Source: Polaribacter sp. IC066
Lineage (GTDB): Bacteria > Bacteroidota > Bacteroidia > Flavobacteriales > Flavobacteriaceae
Length of the DNA stretch: 39,072 nt
Assembly: GCF_007997085.1 (NCBI RefSeq)
Contig: NZ_VORR01000039.1
Coordinates: 1 to 39,072 of the forward strand
Direction of reading: 5' to 3'
Both the position numbers and the translations under genes were made by a program. The notes under the pieces are model-generated. The model was not told where the DNA came from and made no database searches. It was given only the letters and a program-made list of their open reading frames with translations. Each line of letters begins with the position of its first letter. Within the stretch, counting starts at the first letter, position 1. Positions 26,621-33,430 of the stretch are shown here, one piece after another.

Positions 26621-26746
26621 TAGCAACACCGTATAAAAATAATTGCGGTTTAGTGCTTAATCAAAGGTCGTTGCGTGTTTGTAACGTCTGATTTTCCTTC
26701 GGAAAATCCTCGCATACAAAACCGCAACTATTCTTATACATAAAGG
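26621..26746 (+). repeat. attC-like site B (recombination site of cassette 2)
   Basis: Parts: TAGCAAC (26621-26627); ACC; arm GTATAAAAATAATTGC; central hairpin GATTTTCC-TTC-GGAAAATC at 26690-26708; returning arm GCAACTATTCTTATAC; then ATAAAGG at the junction with host DNA. Against repeat A, position 9 of the inner stem changes on both sides (T-A pair in A, A-T pair in B), a compensatory change. The two unpaired positions are again A-C on top and G-T on the bottom. TAGCAAC is complementary to the cassette-2 start GTTGCCA at six of seven positions. Confidence 0.75.
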
Positions 26747-27795
26747 GTATAATAAGAAGTTACACCAACAACCTCTAACAATGCTTTTGTATAATTTGTT
26801 AGCCCTTTACAATCGCCATAACCAACCTTATCTACTTGGTTTGCTGTAATGGGTTCCCAGCCACCAATACCAACTTGAACGCTAATATAACGGGTTTTGT
26901 TTTGCATAAACTGGTATACTATTTTTGCTTTTTCTATTGGGCTTTTGGCATCTTTAACTAAATCTACTATTTTAGTTTTAGTAGCTTCATTAATAATATC
27001 TCTACCTTCAATAAGCGCTGTATGCATCCATTGACCAAATTCTTGCCAATTGGTAGCTTCTCCATAAACACCTTTTAAATAAAACGTATTCAGTGCTACT
27101 TTTACTTTTGGTAAAATATCTCTTGGCGAGCGTGCACTATGCTCATATTCAAATGCTTTCTGATTTTTTAACACATACTGAAGCCCTGTGTCTGAATCCT
27201 TTTTTTCGATATTAAAATCAGTGAAATTTGTTTCTTTTTTTCGCCAAGCAATCCCTGTTGGATTGTTTATTTTATAGGTGCTTTTTTCTACTGAAACATA
27301 ATAGCCATTTACAGGAAACCACCACGGAATAAAACCTGTTGTAGCTGTTTTATATTCAGATTCAAAAACCAAAGTATACGGATATCCTATTGGCGTATAC
27401 TCTATATATTTTACTCTAGCGTCTGAGTATAAAGTTCCGCCAGACACCGCACTTACATCTAAAAAATCTCTCGCCTTATACTTTTTAATTTCATTGCCAA
27501 AAGCATCATAAATATATGCCGACAGTTTGGTTATTTTTGTATCGTTATTATACCGCGCAGAAATAATTGCATCGCTATTGCCAAGCTTGTTTAAAACAGT
27601 AACAACCTCTCTATTATAAACAACCATGCTATTTACAGCTTCAATAGTAATTTCTCTAGAATTGTTTCTAACAACCGCATTTGCATCCTCTTTTAAATCA
27701 GCAGGAATTAAAAATGCTGCATATACTGTTTTTTGAGAAAAACAGCATATAGAAAAGAATAAGAAATAAACAAATAAGGGAATTTTTTTATACAT
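26747..27795 (-). pseudogene. DUF3857/transglutaminase protein, N-terminal half of a split gene
   Basis: From ATG 27795: a signal peptide (KKIPLFVYFLFFSICCFSQ), then a DUF3857 domain (EITIEAVNSMVVYNREVVTV, YDAFGNEIKKYKARDF, YPYTLVFESEYKT). The start of the transglutaminase domain follows, with the catalytic cysteine in GYGDCKGLTNYTKALLEVVG. The frame enters the inserted cassette after SYYT and stops at 26734 within repeat B, giving a 353-residue fragment that lacks the catalytic His/Asp region. Its continuation is at 24381-25239. The role of these secreted proteins in flavobacteria is not known to me; they often occur as tandem paralogues, as here. Confidence 0.9.
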
Positions 27796-27833
27796 ACAAT
27801 CTTTTTAACTAGCACTGCAATGTAAAAAAGAAA

Positions 27834-27860
27834 AACCCAAAACTAAAAAAGTTTTGGGTT
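27834..27860 (-). terminator. Intrinsic terminator after the CDGSH gene
   Basis: AACCCAAAACT and its complement form an 11-bp stem with a 5-nt loop. On the minus strand it is followed by a U-rich run (27823-27833), 33 bp past the stop at 27894. Confidence 0.8.
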
Positions 27861-27893
27861 TAAATTAACATTAAATGCTACATAGCATTTGTT

Positions 27894-27986
27894 CTATTTT
27901 TTATTTGCGTGTGAACCATCACAATAACCATCTGGGTCTGATGTATTTCCACATCCACAAGGTCTTTGAGCTTTATTAGATTTCAT
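27894..27986 (-). CDS. Minimal CDGSH-type iron-sulfur protein (30 aa)
   Basis: A tiny gene: MKSNKAQRPCGCG, then NTSDPDGYCDGSHANKK. The motif C-x-C-x(10)-C-D-G-S-H supplies the three Cys and one His ligands used for a [2Fe-2S] cluster in CDGSH (mitoNEET-like) domains. It is shorter than usual domains (about 40 residues or more), so it must either form a dimer or bind differently. It has its own terminator and lies between the YceI gene and the split transglutaminase gene, same strand. The chance of such a motif with a clean start and stop arising at random is very low. Confidence 0.75.
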   Translation of the reverse strand: MKSNKAQRPCGCGNTSDPDGYCDGSHANKK

Positions 27987-28040
27987 GTTTTTTATAATTT
28001 TAGATTAATTTATTTTTGGAAGCTTTTAAAGCTTTATGAA

Positions 28041-28688
28041 TTATGCTTTTGTTTTAACTACGAAAGACATTTCAATTAAATCATCGATAAATTTATCTTT
28101 TAACTCTTCTATAGAAAAGAAGCTTTTAGATTTATATTGAATATTAAATTCTGCTCTGTTTATATTAAAATTATCGCTTTTTAACGTTGTAATGCCGTCT
28201 TCCATCATAATTGTAGCAGGAATTGTGATGCTTTTAGTAACGTCTTTTACTGTTAAATTTCCCGTAATATCTACCTTTCCGTTCTTCCCTTCTACTTTGG
28301 TAATTGTAAATTTAGAGCCTGGGTAGGTAGTAACGTCAAAAAAGTCTGGACTGCTTAAATGCCCCACCAATTTTCCGTTTCCTTCCTCGTCTGCCGGAAT
28401 GTCTAATACTTTTATTGAAGTCATATCAAATGTGAACTGTCCTCCGATTAAAACACCATTTTCGACCAATAATCCTCCTTTTTGAATCGCTACATCTCCA
28501 TTATGTGCGCCTCCAGGTTTTGTTCCTTTCCATGTTAAAACAGACTCCGCTATATTTACATTGTCTAATTCTGAAACATTTACATCAACTACTTTTGCTT
28601 TTTCTGTTTCAACTGCAGCCTTTTTTTCGCCTTTACAGCCTGTTAAAACTGATGCAGCAAGTACTAAAGATAAAATTATTTTTTTCAT
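28041..28688 (-). CDS. YceI family lipoprotein
   Basis: A 215-residue protein with a lipoprotein signal, KKIILSLVLAASVLTGC, lipobox LTGC with Cys18. The YceI beta-barrel follows: LTWKGTKPGGAHNGDVAIQK, GGQFTFDMTSIKVLDIP, LVGHLSSPDFFDVTTYPGSK and ITGNLTVKDVTKSITIPA. YceI proteins bind isoprenoid-like or amphipathic lipids in the periplasm. I use the ATG at 28688, since the upstream extension of 19 residues precedes the signal peptide. It is transcribed away from tcdA in the same direction with 81 bp between them. Confidence 0.94.
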   Translation of the reverse strand: MKKIILSLVLAASVLTGCKGEKKAAVETEKAKVVDVNVSELDNVNIAESVLTWKGTKPGGAHNGDVAIQKGGLLVENGVLIGGQFTFDMTSIKVLDIPADEEGNGKLVGHLSSPDFFDVTTYPGSKFTITKVEGKNGKVDITGNLTVKDVTKSITIPATIMMEDGITTLKSDNFNINRAEFNIQYKSKSFFSIEELKDKFIDDLIEMSFVVKTKA

Positions 28689-28769
28689 ACTATTGTTCTT
28701 TTTATTAATTGTTTTTATGATTTTGAAGTACAAAGATACAATCAATTTATTTTCCTTGGAAAATATTTT

Positions 28770-29483
28770 TTACTTTTTTAATAAAAAATTAATCACATGC
28801 GCTGCCGCTTGCAAACCAAAGGCCGCTGGCATATAACTGATTGTACCATAATACGATTTTTTAAAATTAGTACCATCTGTAATTTTTACACTTTTAGAAA
28901 TTTGCATTTCTTCAGAATAAACTGCTTTCACTCCTTTATTTACTTTACGCTCTTTTAACCTTTTTCTTAAAACTCTTGCCATTGTACAATTCTTTGTATT
29001 GGCAATATCTTTTATCTTTATTTTGGTTACATCTAACTTGCCACCAGCTCCCATAGAAGAAATTATTTTTACTTTTTTTCTTCTTGCCGCAACTATCAAA
29101 TTTACTTTTGGCGTAATACTGTCGATACAATCTAGCACATAATCGAACTCTTTTGACACAATTTCATACGCTCTGTCTGGAGATAAAAACTCTTCTAAAA
29201 CAGTCAATTCTATTTCTTTGTTGATGTCTTTTAATCTTGCTGCTAAAACCTTTGCTTTCGATTTTCCTAGAGTAGAGTCTAACGCTGGTAATTGTCTGTT
29301 TTTATTGGTTTCATCAAAAAAATCGCCATCTACAAGCGTCATTTTTTGCACACCTGATCTTGCAATAAATTCTGCTGCATAAGAGCCAACACCGCCCAAA
29401 CCAACGACTAAAATATTCGCTTTTTGTAGCTTCTCTATTCCTTCTTTTTCAACTAGTAATTCTGTGCGTTCTAACCAACTCAT
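28770..29483 (-). CDS. tcdA: tRNA threonylcarbamoyladenosine dehydratase (TcdA)
   Basis: A 237-residue E1/ThiF-like ATP-dependent enzyme that converts t6A37 in tRNA to the cyclic ct6A form. It opens SWLERTELLVEKEGIEKL and has the nucleotide-binding loop VVGLGGVGSYAAEFIARSGV (residues 26-45), DGDFFDETNKNRQLPAL with the family's Asn-Arg-Gln, and VLDCIDSITPKVNLI. Its start overlaps the stop of the TatD gene by 4 bp (ATGA), so they are co-translated. The start at 29483 is supported by this overlap. Confidence 0.93.
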   Translation of the reverse strand: MSWLERTELLVEKEGIEKLQKANILVVGLGGVGSYAAEFIARSGVQKMTLVDGDFFDETNKNRQLPALDSTLGKSKAKVLAARLKDINKEIELTVLEEFLSPDRAYEIVSKEFDYVLDCIDSITPKVNLIVAARRKKVKIISSMGAGGKLDVTKIKIKDIANTKNCTMARVLRKRLKERKVNKGVKAVYSEEMQISKSVKITDGTNFKKSYYGTISYMPAAFGLQAAAHVINFLLKK

Positions 29484-30127
29484 CCTTTAAAAATACGTTT
29501 AAAATTCTGTGCTATTTTTTGTTGAAGCTCTTTAACTTCTATTTTTTTTATAACTGCAACTTTCTGATAAATTTCTTGAATTTTAAGATCTGTATTATCA
29601 TCTGTTTCTAGTAACATATTCTCTAACGGAATCTCTAAAACTACTTCTTGTAATTTTTTATGGCTGATGATTGCCGCTCCGAAAGATACTACAATTCCGT
29701 TTTTCAATAAACTTTGTGCAAGTTGTAGATTCTTATTAAACCCGTGTAAAACCCATTGCTGCATAGGTTTTATCTCTTTTTTTAAGCTGATAATTTCTTG
29801 ATGTGCTTTTACACAATGAATCATTAATGGTTTCTGATATTTTTCTGATAACGCAATCTGTTTTCTAAACACAGACTTCTGAACATCAAAATCTACTTTT
29901 GTAATGGTATCCAAACCACATTCTCCTAAAGCAAAGCAATTTTTGTGTTGTAATTTAAGTTCAACCCTTAAAAGTTCTTCTTCAACTTTTTCTCTGTTGA
30001 TATACCAAGGATGCAACCCAATTGAAAAAGAATGTGAAAAATCTATTGAATTTGGATATGTATTTAAAATTGAAACTACATTTTTATCCGAAGAAATAAT
30101 ATGTGTATGAACATCAAAATACTTCAC
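29480..30127 (-). CDS. TatD family metal-dependent hydrolase
   Basis: 215 residues of the amidohydrolase TIM-barrel type with the TatD metal ligands: DVHTHI (N-terminus), GLHPWY, GECGLD (the Glu), MIHCVKAH, LHGFNKN and LETDDN. It likely hydrolyses phosphodiesters such as DNA ends, but the substrate in this subgroup is uncertain. It is shorter than the usual ~255-265 residues. There is no ATG at the 5' end. The best start is GTG at 30127 (giving MKYFDVHTH), with TTG at 30133 as the alternative directly after the dtd stop. It is tightly coupled in an operon dtd-tatD-tcdA. Confidence 0.9.
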   Translation of the reverse strand: MKYFDVHTHIISSDKNVVSILNTYPNSIDFSHSFSIGLHPWYINREKVEEELLRVELKLQHKNCFALGECGLDTITKVDFDVQKSVFRKQIALSEKYQKPLMIHCVKAHQEIISLKKEIKPMQQWVLHGFNKNLQLAQSLLKNGIVVSFGAAIISHKKLQEVVLEIPLENMLLETDDNTDLKIQEIYQKVAVIKKIEVKELQQKIAQNFKRIFKG

Positions 30128-30133
30128 TAACAA

Positions 30134-30586
30134 CTACTCTTTATTTTTTGAATCAATGATAATAGTAACGGGTCCTTCGTTTAAGAGTTCCACTTTCATA
30201 TCTGCACCAAATTTACCAGTTTGTACTTTTGTATTGGTTTCTTTTTCAAGTGATCTAACAAAGTTTTCATATAACGGAATGGCAGTTTTTGGTTTTGCCG
30301 CCTTTATATAACTTGGCCTGTTTCCTTTTTTGGTTGCTGCTTGCAAGGTAAACTGACTTACTACAATTACTTCTCCTTCGATATCTTTTAGTGATAAATT
30401 CATTACTTTATCTTCATCATTAAAAATGCGCAGGTTTGCAATTTTTCGCACTAAAAAATCAATATCATCTTGTGCATCTTCATTTACAATTCCTATTAAA
30501 ACTAGCAATCCTTTTTCTATGGATGCTACTTTTAGTTCATTGATTGTTACGCTTGCTTTTGAAACTCTCTGGATAACAATTTTCAT
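30134..30586 (-). CDS. dtd: D-aminoacyl-tRNA deacylase
   Basis: Hydrolyses D-aminoacyl-tRNAs (and Gly-tRNA-Ala), protecting translation. The 150-residue protein shows KIVIQRVSKASVTIN at the start, the catalytic VVSQFTLQAATKKGNRPSY (SQFT motif) and the C-terminal NEGPVTIIID (GPVT cross-subunit motif). I chose the ATG at 30586, nine codons inside the longest frame, because all family members start MK(I/V)V(I/L)QRV. It is the first gene of a run with the TatD-family and tcdA genes; stop and next start are nearly adjacent. Confidence 0.96.
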   Translation of the reverse strand: MKIVIQRVSKASVTINELKVASIEKGLLVLIGIVNEDAQDDIDFLVRKIANLRIFNDEDKVMNLSLKDIEGEVIVVSQFTLQAATKKGNRPSYIKAAKPKTAIPLYENFVRSLEKETNTKVQTGKFGADMKVELLNEGPVTIIIDSKNKE

Positions 30587-30723
30587 GAGAAGACCATCCT
30601 TAATCCTTCGCAAAGGCGAAGAAACTCGTACTCTTTATGAATGCTCATGATAGCTATTTCTTAATTCAAAATATAATTAATGTCGTTTTTCATCTTTAGA
30701 GAAATGTCTGAAAGACAAAAAGC

Positions 30724-31689
30724 CTAGTTATCCTCTTCTTCATCCCAAATATCAGTTCTAAAATGTTCTTTTTCCTCATCTCCGCTTAAAATTTGCAAAT
30801 AACTTTTATAACGAGACCAAGAAACTTTATCCTCTTCTAAAGCATCTTTTACAGCACAATGTGGTTCTTTGTTATGAATACAGTTATTGAATTTACAGTC
30901 TTGTTTCAGCGCAAAAAATTCCGGAAAATAATCTCCCAATTCGTATTTATCGATATCTACAACCCCAAAACCTTTAATTCCTGGAGTGTCTATAATTCTA
31001 GCATCAAAACTTAAATCGAACATTTCTGCAAAAGTTGTTGTGTGCTTTCCTTGCATGTGTTGTTCAGAAATTTCTTTGGTCTTTAAATTTAAAGAAGGCT
31101 CTATTGCATTAACTAAAGTAGATTTACCAACGCCAGAATGCCCAACAAACATCGATGTTTTACCAGTCATTATTTCTTTAACGGTCTCTACATTTTTATT
31201 TTGAGTAGAAGAAACCTCTACACATCTATAACCAATGGCTTCGTAAATATCTTTTAAATATAGAATCTCCGCACGCTCTTCTAACTCGTAAGAATCTATT
31301 TTATTAAAAATAAGAATTGTTTCTATTCTATACGCTCTTGTTGAAACTAAAAAACGATCTATAAAGGTTGTAAATGTTGGCGGATTATTAATAGTAATCA
31401 GCAAGAAAACCTGATCTATATTCGCCGCAATTATATGAATTTGTTTAGAGAGATTTACCGATTTTCTGACAATAAAATTATCTCGATCTAAAATCTTTTT
31501 GATGACACCTGTTTCTTCGTCTCCTTTTTTTTCTAAATCGAAAACAACTTTATCGCCAACCGCAATAGGGTTAGTACTTTTGATGTCTGCAATTCTAAAC
31601 TTTCCTTTCATTCTACATTTATGAAATTCTCCGTCATTAGACTTTACTTGATACCAACTTCCTGTAGATTTATATACGATTCCGATCAT
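30724..31689 (-). CDS. rsgA: Ribosome small subunit-dependent GTPase RsgA
   Basis: A circularly permuted GTPase that acts in late 30S maturation. The 321-residue protein has an N-terminal OB-fold (GIVYKSTGSWYQV), then G4 (LIFNKID, near residue 125), G1 FVGHSGVGKSTLVNAI (near 180), G3 (IIDTPGIKGFG) and a C-terminal zinc knuckle CKFNNCIHNKEPHC. The arrangement G4-G1-G3 is diagnostic. A weak -7 element CATCTTTG ends just upstream of the ATG. 137 bp of non-coding DNA separate it from dtd. Confidence 0.96.
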   Translation of the reverse strand: MIGIVYKSTGSWYQVKSNDGEFHKCRMKGKFRIADIKSTNPIAVGDKVVFDLEKKGDEETGVIKKILDRDNFIVRKSVNLSKQIHIIAANIDQVFLLITINNPPTFTTFIDRFLVSTRAYRIETILIFNKIDSYELEERAEILYLKDIYEAIGYRCVEVSSTQNKNVETVKEIMTGKTSMFVGHSGVGKSTLVNAIEPSLNLKTKEISEQHMQGKHTTTFAEMFDLSFDARIIDTPGIKGFGVVDIDKYELGDYFPEFFALKQDCKFNNCIHNKEPHCAVKDALEEDKVSWSRYKSYLQILSGDEEKEHFRTDIWDEEEDN

Positions 31690-31726
31690 TGTTACAAAGA
31701 TGCAGAATTTTACTTAAATATTAGAA

Positions 31727-31839
31727 TGTCAATTCGAGTGTTTTTCATTTTTATGAGAAAATTATGTCGAAAACTTTTAGTTTTAACTAAAACTTCTCCA
31801 TCCAAAATTTCTGAAAAAGAAATTTTACTCGAAGTGACA
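31727..31839. repeat. Nested inverted-repeat (REP/MITE-like) element
   Basis: The outer arms TGTCAATTCGAG (31727-31738) and CTCGAAGTGACA (31828-31839) match at 11 of 12 positions. The inner arms TTTTAGTT / AACTAAAA (31775-31792) form a central hairpin. The TGTCA-TTCGAG word is common in dispersed flavobacterial intergenic repeats as I recall them. It would fold as one long cruciform or RNA hairpin. Confidence 0.45.
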
Positions 31840-31854
31840 GTTTGAATAAAAAAA

Positions 31855-31889
31855 AAGACCTCACAGGTTTTAAAAACCTGTGAGGTCTT
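31855..31889 (-). terminator. Perfect 35-bp palindrome with U-run
   Basis: AAGACCTCACAGGTTTT, a central A, then its exact complement: 17-bp arms, followed on the minus strand by an uninterrupted run of Ts. It looks like a very strong intrinsic terminator (or dispersed repeat) facing minus-strand transcription that comes through the 638-bp gap between the aromatic operon and rsgA. Confidence 0.65.
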
Positions 31890-32327
31890 AATATTCTAAA
31901 AGTTAGCGAATAGAACTTCCTTTTTAAGTTTGCGCTGCGCGTTAAGAATTGAGCAATTGTTTTAGCTCTCAAGCTTTTTGGCCTGAAGCGGGTGCCTTTC
32001 GACTTCGCCCGAGATAAACTCAGCCTGACCAAGCTTTTTTGCTTGGTAACGCCAAAAAAAAACCATAAATTCACAAATAATTAGTGAATTTATGGCTAAA
32101 ATTTAATGAACAATCTCGATGCTGAACTATCGAGGCATCAAAAAGGAATATCCTTTTAATATTTCTAAGCAGAGCGTCGAGGTATTAAACCCAAGATTCC
32201 GCTAAAAAGCGGGATTAGTTCAACTTACAATTTTGAATTCATAGCTTCGCTATTTTTCAAAATTAAGTTTCACTAATAACAGCTACTGAAACAAGTTCAG
32301 CATAATAATAAAAATAGTATAAGATTA
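31890..32327. other. Intergenic region rich in hairpins and REP-like words
   Basis: No credible gene. Recognisable pieces are TTTCGACTTCGCCCGAGAT (about 31998), CGATGCTGAACTATCGAGG (about 32117), a GCGGGATT / AATCCCGC-like pair (ATTCCGCTAAAAAGCGGGAT, 32199-32218) and CTGAAACAAGTTCAGCAT (about 32285). These resemble short dispersed repeats seen between flavobacterial genes. The operon terminator is listed separately. Confidence 0.45.
32063..32095 (-). terminator. Terminator downstream of the aromatic operon
   Basis: CCATAAATTCAC and its complement form a 12-bp stem with a 9-nt loop, followed on the minus strand by nine Us (32054-32062). It is about 230 bp beyond the last gene (stop 32328). 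Confidence 0.75.
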
Positions 32328-33410
32328 TTATCCGTTAATCACCTTTTCTTGATGATTAATAGATTCTTGGTGAATTGCCTTGAACATTTTCAATACAAAT
32401 TCTTCACTTAAACCTTTACTTTCGCCTTCTAAAATCATATTTCCAAGAATCTCGTTCCAACGTTTAGATTGCAAAACGGCTACGTTTTTCTCTTTCTTTA
32501 AGCCACCAATTTGATCAGCAACTTTCATACGTTTTCCTAATAGATCTATTAACTGACCATCAACTACGTTAATTTGAGCACGTAAATTATCTAAAGATTT
32601 TGTGTAATCTTCTTCTGTATTACTCTCTTTTCTGATTTTTAAATCCTCCATAATTTGCTTCAACTTTGTTGGTGTAACTTGCTGTGCAGCATCACTCCAA
32701 GCATTTTCTGGATCAACGTGAGTTTCGATCATTAAACCATCAAAATTTAAATCTAAAGCAGTTTGAGAAACATCAAAGATCATTTCTCTATTTCCTGTAA
32801 TATGAGATGGATCGTTAATTAATGGTAAATCTGGAAATCTATTTTGAAATTCAATAGCTATTTGCCATTCTGGAATATTTCTGTATTTCGTTTTTTCATA
32901 GGTAGAAAACCCTCTGTGAATTGCTCCTAAATTCTTGATTCCTGCAGTGTATAATCTTTCAATACCTCCTAACCACAAAGCTAAATCTGGATTTACAGGA
33001 TTTTTAACCAATACAATTTTGTCTGTTCCTGCCAAAGCATCTGCAATTTCTTGCATAATAAAAGGCGATACTGTAGAACGTGCGCCAATCCATAATAAAT
33101 CTACATCATTATCAATTGCTAATTTTACATGTGCTGCATTTGCAACTTCTGTACAGGTTTTCATGCCTGTTTGCTCTTTTACCTTTTTTAACCATCTTAA
33201 ACCAATTTCGCCAACACCCTCAAACATACCGGGTCTTGTTCTTGGTTTCCAAATTCCTGCTCTAAAATAATTTACATCAGAATCTTTTAACTCGTGCGCA
33301 ATTTTTAAAACTTGTTCTTCAGTTTCTGCACTACAGGGCCCTGCTATTACTAGAGGATGCTCTAAATTCATATCATCCAACCATGTTCTTAATTCTTTTG
33401 TATTCTCCAT
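32328..33410 (-). CDS. Bifunctional DAHP synthase / chorismate mutase
   Basis: 360 residues joining the first step of the shikimate pathway to the branch step. Residues ~1-255 are a type I-beta/KDO8P-like DAHP synthase: VIAGPCSAETEEQV, FRAGIWKPRTRPGMFEGVG, LLWIGARSTVSPF, LINDPSHITG and IETHVDPENAWSDAAQQ. The C-terminal ~90 residues are an AroQ-type chorismate mutase (LDNLRAQINVVDGQLIDLLG, KRMKVADQIGGLKKE). In such fusions the mutase can act as a feedback sensor for prephenate. It is the last gene of the pheA-aminotransferase-tyrA operon, 20 bp after tyrA, and so is presumably under the attenuator upstream of pheA. Confidence 0.94.
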   Translation of the reverse strand: MENTKELRTWLDDMNLEHPLVIAGPCSAETEEQVLKIAHELKDSDVNYFRAGIWKPRTRPGMFEGVGEIGLRWLKKVKEQTGMKTCTEVANAAHVKLAIDNDVDLLWIGARSTVSPFIMQEIADALAGTDKIVLVKNPVNPDLALWLGGIERLYTAGIKNLGAIHRGFSTYEKTKYRNIPEWQIAIEFQNRFPDLPLINDPSHITGNREMIFDVSQTALDLNFDGLMIETHVDPENAWSDAAQQVTPTKLKQIMEDLKIRKESNTEEDYTKSLDNLRAQINVVDGQLIDLLGKRMKVADQIGGLKKEKNVAVLQSKRWNEILGNMILEGESKGLSEEFVLKMFKAIHQESINHQEKVING

Positions 33411-33430
33411 TTTTCTACTTGTTTTGGCGC

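Larger units (their letters stand above)
25240..26746 (+). mobile_element. Tandem pair of integron-type gene cassettes inserted in a chromosomal gene
   Basis: The 1507-bp insertion splits the transglutaminase gene with no target-site duplication. Cassette 1 (25240-26174) begins TTGTGC, carries a 255-codon ORF and ends with attC-like repeat A. Cassette 2 (26175-26746) begins TTGCC, carries a 51-codon ORF and ends with repeat B. The junctions read ACAATG^TTGTGC on the left, AAACG^TTGCC between the cassettes, and AAAGG^GTATAAT on the right. Rejoining 25239 to 26747 (AATG + GTAT) restores the reading frame exactly. Both ORFs point toward their own repeat, as in integrons. No integrase is present in the window, so mobilisation must have been in trans. 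That these are true attC sites is inferred from structure, not from a database match. Confidence 0.75.

Noticed and set aside
31787..32074. A 95-codon minus-strand ORF
   Set aside because: It runs through the palindromes and REP-like words of the intergenic region, is rich in Phe, Arg and Lys without any domain-like pattern, and overlaps two probable terminators.
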